NCBI GenBank assembly: GCA_009996555.1
Contig: JAACZX010000018.1
Location: 1 to 13,065, forward strand
Direction of reading: 5' to 3'
Length of the DNA stretch: 13,065 bases
Origin: Chitinophagaceae bacterium
Lineage (GTDB): Bacteria; Bacteroidota; Bacteroidia; Chitinophagales; Chitinophagaceae
Position 1 is the stretch's first letter. Every line of letters starts with the position of its first letter. Shown here piece by piece: positions 1 through 8,537 of the stretch. Under the pieces are notes generated by a model. The model did not search any database, was not told where the DNA came from, and saw only the letters and a list, made by a program, of their open reading frames with translations. Position numbers and translations under genes: made by a program.

Positions 1-1
1 C

Positions 2-838
2 GAGAAGAGTTTGTTTGTGTTTGGCGACAATGGAGAAAAACTGCCTGCACATGCGGTGAAAGGTTTTGAAAATTTAGAACGATTGTTTGCAGAAGAAATT
101 GAAAAGGCAAGAACCAATCAACGCTATAAAATTGGTTTGATCGATCTGATGTTATTGAAACGCCAAAAACTTGGAGCCATCACCTTAACTGCTCAATTAA
201 AAGCTGATGGTGTGGAAGTAGATATGGGTGGCTTAGGTAATCGGCCCACATTCGATAATCAATTGCTGATCGATAGTGTACGCAATCAGTTCATCAAAAC
301 AGCAAAAGAAAATAAAGTAGAAATATTTTGTTTAGCAATGACTGGTTATTATGCACAATCATTTTGCGGAAGAGAAGAATATATTCGCAGCATTGAAGAC
401 TGCATCAAAACCATGCAACTTATGAATGTAAAACATGCATTTCTTCCATTGGGTGTGCAGTGCGATATGAAAAAAAATCCTGCTGTTCGTGATTCAGTGA
501 TTGCACGTTTGAAAGTTGCAGGCATGTTAGCAGAGAAAGCAGGTGTGGTGATTGGTATTGAAACATCACTCACAGCAAAAGAGGAAGTAGAGTTACTCAA
601 ACAGATCGGTTCACCTGCTATCAAAATTTATTTCAACTTTTCAAATCCGTTAAAAGAAGGCAGAGACCTTCTCAGTGAAATAAAAATACTTGGTAAAGAT
701 CGTATCAGCATGATCCATGCCACCAACAAAGACAGTGTGTGGTTAGAGAACGATCCGCAAATTGATCTGTACAAAGTAAAAAAGACATTGGATGAAATAG
801 GATTAAGTTTTTCAGAACGACTAATTTTTTTGTCGTAG
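2..838 (+). CDS. Xylose-isomerase-like TIM-barrel protein (sugar phosphate isomerase/epimerase type), 5' partial and probably C-terminally truncated
   Basis: The reading frame is open from base 2, so the start lies upstream of the window; the TTG at 11 is only an internal Leu codon. The visible 278 codons have the alternating strand/helix pattern of the AP-endonuclease-2/xylose-isomerase-like TIM barrel. Family landmarks are VVIGIETSL (strand with a metal-ligand Glu), IKIYFNFSN (where many relatives have YDxxN) and ISMIHATNKD (ligand His). In relatives I recall, the region after TLDEIG continues as a last strand of the type GWLVIERSRD, carrying the final acidic ligand, and then about 25 more residues. 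Here it stops after GLSFSERLIFLS. I infer a 3' deletion or frameshift, so the product may be inactive. The substrate is unknown. A terminator follows, so it is probably not cotranscribed with susC. Confidence 0.72.
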   Translation, partial: EKSLFVFGDNGEKLPAHAVKGFENLERLFAEEIEKARTNQRYKIGLIDLMLLKRQKLGAITLTAQLKADGVEVDMGGLGNRPTFDNQLLIDSVRNQFIKTAKENKVEIFCLAMTGYYAQSFCGREEYIRSIEDCIKTMQLMNVKHAFLPLGVQCDMKKNPAVRDSVIARLKVAGMLAEKAGVVIGIETSLTAKEEVELLKQIGSPAIKIYFNFSNPLKEGRDLLSEIKILGKDRISMIHATNKDSVWLENDPQIDLYKVKKTLDEIGLSFSERLIFLS

Positions 839-847
839 AATTTCAGT

Positions 848-878
848 AAAGAGGTTTGCAAAATTGTAAACCTTTTTT
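848..878 (+). terminator. Intrinsic terminator after the TIM-barrel gene
   Basis: The stem AGGTTTGCA (852-860) pairs with TGTAAACCT (865-873) around a 4-nt AAAT loop, with one G-T wobble. Flanking A residues (848-850) extend it by pairing with the downstream T run. The T tract is 873-878. It ends 40 bases after the stop codon. Confidence 0.8.
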
Positions 879-968
879 ATTTATTGCACACATTGATTCA
901 GCAAGAATTACAGCAAAATAAAAAAGTAAAATCTTCCATCTTTTTAGTTGATAAATACATTGCAATCG

Positions 969-1001
969 TTTGCGAGCACTTCTACCTTTAATTTATACTT
1001 C
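969..1001 (+). promoter_or_regulatory. Weak candidate Bacteroidota-type promoter for susCD
   Basis: TTTG at 969-972 is followed 21 nt later by TATACTTC at 994-1001. This fits the Bacteroidota sigma pattern TTTG-N19-21-TAnnTTTG only partly: TA and TT match, the last G does not. The position, about 50 nt before the susC start, is reasonable. The rest of the 839-1054 gap holds only the terminator above and A+T-rich sequence with no other structure I could support. Confidence 0.3.
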
Positions 1002-1054
1002 TACATTCAGGTAAGTAATTCTTAAGTAAACAGTAAATATTAAAACGATCTGCC

Positions 1055-4000
1055 ATGAGACGACAATTGTTTGCCGTAGGTATAGGGTTTTGTCTATACT
1101 TGCAGGGTTTCTCACACCCAATTTTAGCAACGAATGATTTTAATTCATTCAAGGAATCAAGACAAAATGCAGTAACAGGAAAAGTAACCGATCAGAACAA
1201 TGAGCCTTTGGCAGGTGTTACGGTTACTGCAAAAGGAACAGCAATTTCTGTGCTCACAGACAATGATGGAAATTTTTCTATTCAGGTTTCTGCAACTATA
1301 ACAACACTTGTGTTTTCATACGTTGGTCATGAAGAACAGGAAGTGTTCATTGCAGGTAAGTCAAATGTATCTGTACAATTAAAACCATCAAACGGAAACC
1401 TGTCTGACATTGTTGTTGTTGGTTATGGTTCGCAAAAGAAAGGAAATCTTACCGGTGCTGTAGTGAGCATATCAGGTGCTGAATTAACAAAACGACCTGT
1501 ACCCAATGCATCGAACTTATTGCAGGGACGTGTAACAGGTTTACAGGTTACGCAGCCATCCGCAGAGCCGGGCAGAGATAATGCGAACTTATTAATAAGA
1601 GGCCGCAGTTCTTTTTCAACAGGAACAGGGCCACTTGTTTTAATTGATGGTGTGGTTGGTAACTTCAACAATATTTCTCCAAACGATATTGAAAATGTTA
1701 CAGTATTAAAAGATGCAGCTTCTGCTTCGATCTATGGTTCACGTGCTGCCAATGGTGTTATTCTTATTACAACACGCAAAGGAAAAAAAGGAGCACCGGT
1801 TATTAATTACTCAGCAAATTTCTCACGGCAGTCGGCAACCGAATTGCCCGATTTTATTACCAACTCGGCTGAGTATATGGAAATGTACAATGCTGCTGCT
1901 ACAAGAAGCGGTGTGGCATTTAAATACGATCAGGCAGAAATTGAAAAATACCGCACATCGAAAGACCGTAATCTCTATCCAAACTTCAATGCAATGGAAC
2001 ATTATTTCCGTCCTGCATTTGTAACCAATCACAATCTTTCGGTATCAGGTGGATCCGATAAAAACACATACAATTTATCGGCAAGTTATCTCGACCAGGA
2101 AGCGTTGCTGCCTGTGTATAATTTCAAACGGTATAACCTGATGTTGAATTATACATCACAGATCAGCAAAGCAGTAACGATTGGTACCATCATGAACATG
2201 ACCTACAAAGACCGGAAAGAGCCGCCATTTACCAGTGAAAACGTTGCGTTACTGGTGTATGCTGCAGGTCCATTGATTGGTCCATACTTACCTGATGGTA
2301 GCGGACGAATTGCATCGAAGGCTTATGTTAATGAAGGAAAGAACAGAAATGTACAGGAAGCGTTTGAAATGGGTTGGCAAAATACCAAAGAATACAACCT
2401 CAATGCTCAGGCATTTATGGATGTGAAGTTGTTGAAAAACTTTGTATGGTCTTCGAAAGTAGCAGTAAACTATGTAGATGAGTATTACAAAATGTATCAG
2501 CATCCTTATCAATCGTATTACACGCAAGTGAAGAATACAACAACAGGCGATTACGAAGTGTTTAATCTTGGACCTGATCTTGTGGGTGTAACCGATCAGT
2601 ATGCAAAAGTTATTTCACCAACGCTTTACACTACTTTAACGTACAGCAAATATTTTGGCGAGCACTCCGTAAAAGGGTTAGCTGGTTACGAACAATTCTT
2701 TACAAAATCGCAGGGCTTACGTGGTCGCAGGTTCAATGGTGTATCATCAACCATCCAGGAAATTTCCGGTTATACGTCAACAGGTGAAGCATTGAATAAT
2801 ACGTATCCACGTTTACCCGGGTTACCTGGTACTAATGAATCGGCATTGCAATCATTTTTTGGCCGTGTTAATTATGACTATCAAGGAAAATATTTAGTAG
2901 AAGCAAACATCCGTTACGATGGTACATCGAGAGTGTCACCCGATTATCGTTGGGGTGTATTTCCATCCGTATCAGCAGGTTGGTATGTGAGCAAAGAAAA
3001 TTTTGTGCGTGATAATGCAAAATGGATCAATAACCTGAAGCTGCGTGTATCGTATGGTGTGTTGGGTAACCAGGATATTGGTAACTATCCTTACCAGGAT
3101 GTGTTGTCGTTGAACGTAAGTTATCCATTTGGTAATGCAGCACCAACTTCGGGTGCAGTGGTTAATGCATTTCGTGATCAGAGTATCCGTTGGGAATCTA
3201 CAAAGGTTACCGACATCGGTTTTGATATGGATATTTTCAATGGTTTGTTTGGTATTACATTCGATTGGTTCAAAAAGCAAACTTATGATATCCTTTCAGC
3301 CATCCCTGTGCCTGCAAGTTTAGGTTTATCGGGCCCCACAACGAATAACGGCCGCATGCATTCAAAAGGTATTGAAGTGGATCTTCGTCACGAGTACCGT
3401 ATTGGTAAAGTGTCGTATGGCTTGAATGGAAATATTTCAACTGCAAAAAATAAAGTTGATCAGATCATTACACCTTCGTTCGGCAGTACCATCCGCCAGG
3501 CAGGTCTTCCTTACGATGCACATTATCTCTACGTATGGGACGGAATTTTCCAGGTTGAAGATATTGGTAACCCGAACGTACCTGTTCATGCATTGAATAC
3601 ATCGCCGAAAGCAGGTGACCTGAAGATGAAAGATGTAAATGGAGATGGACGTGTAGATGCCAATGACCGTGTTGTGGTTGGTGGCGCTTATCCTGATGTG
3701 ATTTACTCGTTTGGCGGACATGTTGATTACAAAGATTTCAGCCTTTCATTCTTTTTCCAGGGTGTAGAAGGTATTAAAGCAAGAGTAAACAACTGGGGTA
3801 TCGATCCGTTTATGCAAGGCACACCGCCTACAACCAAATGGCGTAATGCATGGACTCCGCAAAACCGCAGCAATACACTGCCGGCAATTTATACAGCCGG
3901 TTACACAGGTGTGGCTGCTTATGCTGCATCAACTTACTATCTCATGGATGCATCATATCTGCGTTTGAAAAACGTTATGCTTTCTTATACGTTACCAAGT

Positions 4001-4174
4001 GCACTAACAAAACATATTGCATCAAAAGGACTAACTGTTTATGTGTCGGGTGAAAACCTGCTCACATTTACAAAATATGAAGGAAGTGATCCTGAGCGTG
4101 CAAGTGTATCGGGCAACTTCGTGCAATATCCGCAGGTAAAGATCTTTAACGCAGGCTTCAACATCAAATTCTAA
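1055..4174 (+). CDS. SusC/RagA-family TonB-dependent outer-membrane oligosaccharide transporter
   Basis: This 1039-residue protein has the usual SusC length and order. A Sec signal peptide covers about residues 1-26, and a carboxypeptidase-regulatory-like beta-sandwich (VTGKVTDQNNEPLAGVTV) covers about 40-115. Next come the DIVVVGYG junction near residue 118 and a plug with the SusC signature (VLKDAASASIYGSRAANGV, then ILITTRKG). From about 250 on it is a beta barrel ending in Phe (FNAGFNIKF), the usual outer-membrane insertion signal. It forms the channel closed by the SusD lid and imports glycan fragments into the periplasm with TonB energy. There is no extra N-terminal STN domain, so direct signalling to an anti-sigma factor is unlikely. 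susD follows after 4 nt. The specific glycan cannot be read from the sequence; neighbours suggest a rhamnose-containing one. Confidence 0.96.
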   Translation: MRRQLFAVGIGFCLYLQGFSHPILATNDFNSFKESRQNAVTGKVTDQNNEPLAGVTVTAKGTAISVLTDNDGNFSIQVSATITTLVFSYVGHEEQEVFIAGKSNVSVQLKPSNGNLSDIVVVGYGSQKKGNLTGAVVSISGAELTKRPVPNASNLLQGRVTGLQVTQPSAEPGRDNANLLIRGRSSFSTGTGPLVLIDGVVGNFNNISPNDIENVTVLKDAASASIYGSRAANGVILITTRKGKKGAPVINYSANFSRQSATELPDFITNSAEYMEMYNAAATRSGVAFKYDQAEIEKYRTSKDRNLYPNFNAMEHYFRPAFVTNHNLSVSGGSDKNTYNLSASYLDQEALLPVYNFKRYNLMLNYTSQISKAVTIGTIMNMTYKDRKEPPFTSENVALLVYAAGPLIGPYLPDGSGRIASKAYVNEGKNRNVQEAFEMGWQNTKEYNLNAQAFMDVKLLKNFVWSSKVAVNYVDEYYKMYQHPYQSYYTQVKNTTTGDYEVFNLGPDLVGVTDQYAKVISPTLYTTLTYSKYFGEHSVKGLAGYEQFFTKSQGLRGRRFNGVSSTIQEISGYTSTGEALNNTYPRLPGLPGTNESALQSFFGRVNYDYQGKYLVEANIRYDGTSRVSPDYRWGVFPSVSAGWYVSKENFVRDNAKWINNLKLRVSYGVLGNQDIGNYPYQDVLSLNVSYPFGNAAPTSGAVVNAFRDQSIRWESTKVTDIGFDMDIFNGLFGITFDWFKKQTYDILSAIPVPASLGLSGPTTNNGRMHSKGIEVDLRHEYRIGKVSYGLNGNISTAKNKVDQIITPSFGSTIRQAGLPYDAHYLYVWDGIFQVEDIGNPNVPVHALNTSPKAGDLKMKDVNGDGRVDANDRVVVGGAYPDVIYSFGGHVDYKDFSLSFFFQGVEGIKARVNNWGIDPFMQGTPPTTKWRNAWTPQNRSNTLPAIYTAGYTGVAAYAASTYYLMDASYLRLKNVMLSYTLPSALTKHIASKGLTVYVSGENLLTFTKYEGSDPERASVSGNFVQYPQVKIFNAGFNIKF

Positions 4175-4178
4175 TAAA

Positions 4179-5735
4179 ATGAAATCAAACTATAAATTAT
4201 CATACACGCTTTTGCTTGCACTGCTGGTATCATTGGGTGCCTGTAAAAAGAATTTGCTCGACCGGGCACCGCTCGACAGCGTATCTACACAAATTTTCTG
4301 GGCATCGGAAACGGATGTGCAAAGTGCATTGGCCGGTGTGTATTCACGTTTGCAACAGAATTTTTTAGGTTACGAACGTGTTTATCTTGATGGCTTGAGC
4401 GATAATGCTTATCTCGATGCAAATACTAATCAGCCAAATATGTTGTTAATGACAACAGGTGGTATTTCTCCAACACTTGGTGGTGCATTGCCCAATATGT
4501 ACAGCACACCATACCGTGCAATCAGTTCCTGTAATTTCTTTTTAGATAATGTAGATAAAGCGCCTGTGGCAGAGGCAAAGAAAAATCAATACAAAGCAGA
4601 AGTGCGTTTCATCCGTGCATTGTGTTATTTCGATCTTGTGCAGAGTTTTGGCGGAGTGCCTTTGTATAAGAACTATCCGAAAACACTGGATGAGGTTAAA
4701 GTTGCCAAAAGCACGAAAGAGCAGGTATATGCATTTATTGAAGAAGATCTTGATTTTGCCATTACCAATCTTCCTGATGAAAAATATAATGGACGTGTAG
4801 TAAGAGGAAGTGCACAAGGCATAAAAGCACGTGTGCTGTTAACGCAGCAGAAGTGGGCGGCTGCAGCCACATTACTGCAAACCATTATAAATGGAGCCGC
4901 TGGTAAATTTAGTTTGGCAAACAATTATGCAGCATTATTCAGAACAGCAGGGCAGGCCAATGCGGCAGTAAATATTGAGATCATGTTCTCTACACAATAC
5001 CTCGCAGTAAGCAATCCGCAACGTACAAGCCCGGGTGCTGCAGGTATGGATATTGAACTGGGTTGGTATTCATTGATGCAGCCTTATAAAGATTTAGTGG
5101 ATGATTATGAAATGACCGATGGTAAATCAATTACAGAATCGCCATTATATAATGCTGCAACACCTTATGCAAACCGTGATCCTCGTCTTGATCTCACCAT
5201 CAAACTTCCCGGTGAAGTATGGCGAAACCCAAATACCAATGCAATATGGAGCGGCAGCTATGCGCCGGCAACAACATTTATAGCAGAAAAGTATGTTGAT
5301 CTTACACGTGCACCATTTACCACTACAACAGCTACAGCCACCGACCAGGATTATATACACTTACGGTATGCCGATATTTTGCTGATGTATGCCGAAGCAA
5401 AAAATGAAGCAACAGGTCCGGATGCAAGTGTGTATGCTGCAATTGACCAGGTGCGTGGCCGAACAGGCATTGCAATGCCTGCAACAGACCAGGCAAAGTA
5501 TAACACAAAAGAAAAGCTGCGTGATTATATCCGCCACGAACGCAGGATTGAATTTGCGTTGGAAGGCCAGCGTTATAATGATCTCAAACGTTGGAACATT
5601 GCACACATTAAACTGCCAACACTTTCAACACCGGCTAATGTGCCATTGAAATTTGATGCAAAGAATTATGTGTTGCCTTTCTCGCAAGGCGAGTTGGATA
5701 ATAACCCCAATCTTCGGCAGAACGATGGGTACTAA
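4179..5735 (+). CDS. SusD/RagB-family surface glycan-binding lipoprotein
   Basis: 518 residues, typical of SusD. A lipoprotein signal peptide ends in the lipobox SLGAC, giving lipidated Cys22 followed by KKN. The N-terminal NLLDRAPLDSVS segment and the early FLDNVDKAP and VRFIRALCYFDLVQSFGGVP motifs are standard for the TPR-like SusD fold. The C-terminal hallmarks are RYADILLMYAEAKNEA (about residue 396) and YIRHERRIEFALEGQRYNDL (about 449). It sits on the cell surface as the lid of the SusC barrel and captures the oligosaccharide. The start ATG lies 4 nt after the susC stop, so the two are cotranscribed and probably translationally coupled. The strong terminator downstream closes this unit. 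Confidence 0.96.
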   Translation: MKSNYKLSYTLLLALLVSLGACKKNLLDRAPLDSVSTQIFWASETDVQSALAGVYSRLQQNFLGYERVYLDGLSDNAYLDANTNQPNMLLMTTGGISPTLGGALPNMYSTPYRAISSCNFFLDNVDKAPVAEAKKNQYKAEVRFIRALCYFDLVQSFGGVPLYKNYPKTLDEVKVAKSTKEQVYAFIEEDLDFAITNLPDEKYNGRVVRGSAQGIKARVLLTQQKWAAAATLLQTIINGAAGKFSLANNYAALFRTAGQANAAVNIEIMFSTQYLAVSNPQRTSPGAAGMDIELGWYSLMQPYKDLVDDYEMTDGKSITESPLYNAATPYANRDPRLDLTIKLPGEVWRNPNTNAIWSGSYAPATTFIAEKYVDLTRAPFTTTTATATDQDYIHLRYADILLMYAEAKNEATGPDASVYAAIDQVRGRTGIAMPATDQAKYNTKEKLRDYIRHERRIEFALEGQRYNDLKRWNIAHIKLPTLSTPANVPLKFDAKNYVLPFSQGELDNNPNLRQNDGY

Positions 5736-5781
5736 GTTGTGAGCATTTTCTATTTATACAGCAGTTATTTAGTAGTTAACG

Positions 5782-5810
5782 ACCGGGAATTCTTTCCCGG
5801 TTTCTTTTTT
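5782..5810 (+). terminator. Strong intrinsic terminator after susD
   Basis: The perfect 8-bp stem ACCGGGAA (5782-5789) and TTCCCGGT (5794-5801) has a TTCT loop. It is followed by a T-rich tract TTCTTTTTT to 5810. It ends 75 nt after the susD stop and should separate susCD from the downstream genes. Confidence 0.88.
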
Positions 5811-5910
5811 GTAAGATTTGGACTGCAAAACAGGAAAATATTCCATCTTTTCAACTATTCCCTACATTTTTGAGGGCAGAAAACCAAGCTACATTTATTG
5901 GCCTAAATGC

Positions 5911-5925
5911 CTGCTTCAGAAGCAG
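5911..5925 (+). promoter_or_regulatory. Perfect 7+1+7 palindrome upstream of the beta-helix gene (possible operator)
   Basis: CTGCTTC-A-GAAGCAG is a perfect inverted repeat centred 35 nt before the ATG at 5953. A symmetric site this close to a start could bind a dimeric regulator or form a small leader hairpin. No T tract follows, so it is not a terminator. I found no second copy in the window. Apart from this and the terminator, the 5736-5952 gap shows no convincing promoter. Confidence 0.3.
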
Positions 5926-5952
5926 CTGTCAACGCACTAACTTGTATTTGGA

Positions 5953-8457
5953 ATGAAACGATTGCAACTCTGCCTGTCTGTCTTTTTTTTACTGTTTGCC
6001 CAACTGGCAATTGCAGCAGAAATTTATGTCTCCCCGAATGGTTCTGATAAAAATGATGGTTCAAAAGAAAAACCATTTGCAACACTCAACATGGCTTTGC
6101 GGATAGCAAGAGAAATGCGCAGGTTGAATGATGCGTCCGTAAAAGAAGGTATTCACATTATTTTACGTGGCGGCAATTATCAGGTTTTAGAGACGATTGT
6201 TATCAAACCGGAAGATAGCGGCACCCGTGAAAGCTCCACGTTTATTGAAGCCGCACAAAATGAAAAACCTGTGTTAAGTGGTGGTGTGCAAATCAGTAAT
6301 TGGAAAAAAGTAACAACGCCTGTCAATGGTTTGCAAAAAAATAGTCAATCGAAAGTATGGGTGGCCGATGTGCCGATGATGAATGGAACTGTTTTTAATT
6401 TTCGCCAACTATGGGTGAACGATGTGAAAGCAGTCCGGGCAAAATCTTCTAACGGCGATGCCATGCTGCGTATTTTAAACTGGAACAAAACAGAGGCAGC
6501 CTGTGTAATACCAACATTAGCATTTGCCAACTTAGATAAAGCAAACGGACTTGAATTATTTATTCATCAATGGTGGGAGATAGCTAACCTGCGTGTGAAA
6601 AAAGTGCAGGTAATGGGCGACAGTACAAAGTTGTTTTTTCATCAGCCCGAAAGTAAAATACAAAACGAACATCCATGGCCTGCACCCTGGCTGAGCAAAG
6701 AAACGGGTAACTCTGCTTTTTATTTAACCAATGCCATCCAGTTTTTAGATGAACCCGGTGAATGGTATTTGGATGTAACCAATAAGAAAATTTATTACTG
6801 GCCACGCAACAATGAAAATTTAGCGACAGCAAAAGTAGTTGCACCATTTACAGAAACATTGATCAGTGTTGAAGGAACAATTGACAATCCCGTTGAGAAT
6901 GTAGTGATTGATGGTATTTCTTTTCAACATACAGGTTGGTTGCGTCCATCGCTTCAGGGACATGTACCGCACCAGGTGGGATTGTATATGACAGAAGCTT
7001 ATCGATTACGACCGGCAGGTACAAAAACGAAACCTGGGTTAGATAACCAGGCATGGGTTGGCCGACAGGTAGCAGCCGTTGCAATGAGTTATGCGGTGCG
7101 TACGAGAATAAAGAACTGTTCTTTTCTTCATTTAGCTGCAACAGGTGTTGATTTGAAAAGAGGTGTACAGGATAACATGACCAAGAATAACCTGTTCAGC
7201 GATATTGGCGGCACGGCCATACTTGCTGGTAATTATGGTGATGAAGGACGGGAAATTCATTTGCCATTTAATCCCAAAGATGAACGGGAGAAATGCGATG
7301 TGTTGTTTATAGAAAACAATTTTATTACCAATGCTGCAAATGAAGATTGGGGCACTGTGGGTATTGGTTGTGGTTTTGTAAGCAGAACAAGTATTCGTCA
7401 TAACGAAATTGAAAATGTATCATACAGTGCTATCAGCTTAGGTTGGGGTTGGTCGCCTGAACAAAATATGATGAAGGATAACAGGATCGTTGCCAACAAA
7501 ATTCATCACTACGGCAAATGGAATTATGATTGTGCTGGTATTTACACATTGAGTGCGCAGCCGGGCTCTGTTATTGAAGATAATTATATCGATAGTATTT
7601 ATAAATCACCCATTGCGCATTTGCCTTCGCATTGGTTTTACATTTATAATGATGAAGGCTCCTCTCACTTCAGTGTAAAAAACAACTGGACGCCTTCTCA
7701 AAAATATTTGCAGAATGCAAATGGCCCGGGTAATGTATGGAGCAACAATGGTCCGCAGGTGCATGATAGTGTAAAACAAAATGCTGGACTGGAAAAACGT
7801 TTTCAATATTTAACAGCGAACAGAACAGCAAAGGTTGGAGTAATTAACGAAGAGCATAACGAAGTAATTGAATTGGTGCTGAAGGATGGACAAACACTGG
7901 ATGTTGCAAAACTGAAGCAGGTGCTTGCACAAAACAACATGGACAGTAATGCCATTTATCAATGGCAGAATCATTACGTCATCTTCAGCAAAGTGCAGGA
8001 CATTGGCGTAATGCAGGGCCGTTTGCAGAATCGTTTTCCTGAAACAGAAGTGCGTGTTTACCACGATCTGTTTTATGAATACAGCAAGAAAAAACATTGC
8101 AGTGATAAAACAGTAGCAAAGGATTGGGACCATATCATCCTCACCGCAAACCTTGTTGCAGATGAAAAGTTGCAGAAAGAATATTTGAACTATCATGCCA
8201 CACAGTTTGAAAAATGGCCGGAGGTTTCAAAAGGATTTTGCAATGCAGATTTTCAGCAATTGCTGTTGTTCAGAAATGGACGACAGTTGATGTTGATCAT
8301 CAGTATTCCAAAGGGTGAGAGTTTGGATAAGCTTAATCCAAAAACAACCGAGAACAATCCACGAGTGGATGAATGGAATAAGATCATGAAAAAATACCAG
8401 GAAGGAATTAAAGGAACAAAGCCGGGTGAGACTTGGGTTTTCCTAAGTCCACTTTAA
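5953..8457 (+). CDS. Secreted right-handed beta-helix (GH141-like) protein with C-terminal L-rhamnose-mutarotase-like domain
   Basis: An 834-residue protein. A Sec signal peptide (about 1-22, ending QLAIAA, no lipobox) is followed by IYVSPNGSDKNDGSKEKPFA, the usual opening of secreted parallel beta-helix carbohydrate-active proteins. The DEPGEWYLDVTNKKIYYWPR, DCAGIYTLSAQPGSVIEDNY and NGPGNVWSNNG segments resemble the GH141 group (alpha-L-fucosidases/xylanases); the exact activity is not deducible. The helix domain ends near residue 600. Residues about 620-720 look like a ferredoxin-like alpha/beta domain. Residues 724-834 match the RhaM L-rhamnose mutarotase family: Y744-x3-H748 aligns with the known active-site Tyr18/His22 of E. 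coli RhaM, followed by WPEV. I infer a two-domain dimeric-barrel module fused to the glycosidase. It would act in the periplasm or outside the cell. Confidence 0.85.
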   Translation: MKRLQLCLSVFFLLFAQLAIAAEIYVSPNGSDKNDGSKEKPFATLNMALRIAREMRRLNDASVKEGIHIILRGGNYQVLETIVIKPEDSGTRESSTFIEAAQNEKPVLSGGVQISNWKKVTTPVNGLQKNSQSKVWVADVPMMNGTVFNFRQLWVNDVKAVRAKSSNGDAMLRILNWNKTEAACVIPTLAFANLDKANGLELFIHQWWEIANLRVKKVQVMGDSTKLFFHQPESKIQNEHPWPAPWLSKETGNSAFYLTNAIQFLDEPGEWYLDVTNKKIYYWPRNNENLATAKVVAPFTETLISVEGTIDNPVENVVIDGISFQHTGWLRPSLQGHVPHQVGLYMTEAYRLRPAGTKTKPGLDNQAWVGRQVAAVAMSYAVRTRIKNCSFLHLAATGVDLKRGVQDNMTKNNLFSDIGGTAILAGNYGDEGREIHLPFNPKDEREKCDVLFIENNFITNAANEDWGTVGIGCGFVSRTSIRHNEIENVSYSAISLGWGWSPEQNMMKDNRIVANKIHHYGKWNYDCAGIYTLSAQPGSVIEDNYIDSIYKSPIAHLPSHWFYIYNDEGSSHFSVKNNWTPSQKYLQNANGPGNVWSNNGPQVHDSVKQNAGLEKRFQYLTANRTAKVGVINEEHNEVIELVLKDGQTLDVAKLKQVLAQNNMDSNAIYQWQNHYVIFSKVQDIGVMQGRLQNRFPETEVRVYHDLFYEYSKKKHCSDKTVAKDWDHIILTANLVADEKLQKEYLNYHATQFEKWPEVSKGFCNADFQQLLLFRNGRQLMLIISIPKGESLDKLNPKTTENNPRVDEWNKIMKKYQEGIKGTKPGETWVFLSPL

Positions 8458-8463
8458 AAACAA

Positions 8464-8537
8464 CCGCCGCCAGGGTTTCTAACCGCTGACGGGGTGTTTA
8501 AAACCCTGACGGCGGCTGCAAGCCCCGTCAGCGGTTT
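8464..8537. repeat. G+C-rich intergenic repeat with interleaved palindromic arms (A-B-A'-B')
   Basis: Arm A (8464-8478, CCGCCGCCAGGGTTT) is complementary to A' (8501-8515) at 14 of 15 positions. Arm B (8481-8494, AACCGCTGACGGGG) is perfectly complementary to B' (8523-8536). Three of the four arms carry CTGAC or its complement, and A has a one-base variant. Neighbouring arms can therefore also form two local hairpins: 8467-8492 with a TCT loop, one mismatch and one bulge, and 8501-8537 with two bulges. This looks like a REP-type element made of two tandem related hairpins. It fills the gap between the beta-helix gene and the oxidoreductase, where it may stabilise or attenuate the mRNA. Confidence 0.85.

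Noticed and set aside
1713..2024. 103-codon plus-strand frame inside susC
   Set aside because: Overlaps the plug and early barrel of susC in another frame; composition is atypical (many Leu, Gln, His) and it has no start context or family match.
5817..5872. Bacteroidota-type promoter for the beta-helix gene (TTTG at 5817-5820; TACATTTTTG at 5863-5872)
   Set aside because: The TTTG lacks a fitting -7 element at 19-21 nt, and the TACATTTTTG lacks a TTTG upstream at the right distance, so no confident promoter can be placed.
7810..8196. 128-codon reading frame on the minus strand inside the beta-helix gene
   Set aside because: Rich in Cys, Phe and Ile, with no recognisable family, and fully antisense to a well-supported domain; it is a coding shadow.
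5953..8457. Polysaccharide lyase assignment for the beta-helix protein
   Set aside because: Parallel beta-helices also occur in lyases, but the EPGEWYLD and GIYTLSAQPG-type segments fit the GH141-like group better; the exact activity is left open.
8464..8537. CRISPR array or intrinsic terminator at the G+C-rich repeat
   Set aside because: The units are inverted and interleaved rather than direct repeats with unique spacers, and no T tract follows the last arm (TTTAAATAAAA only).
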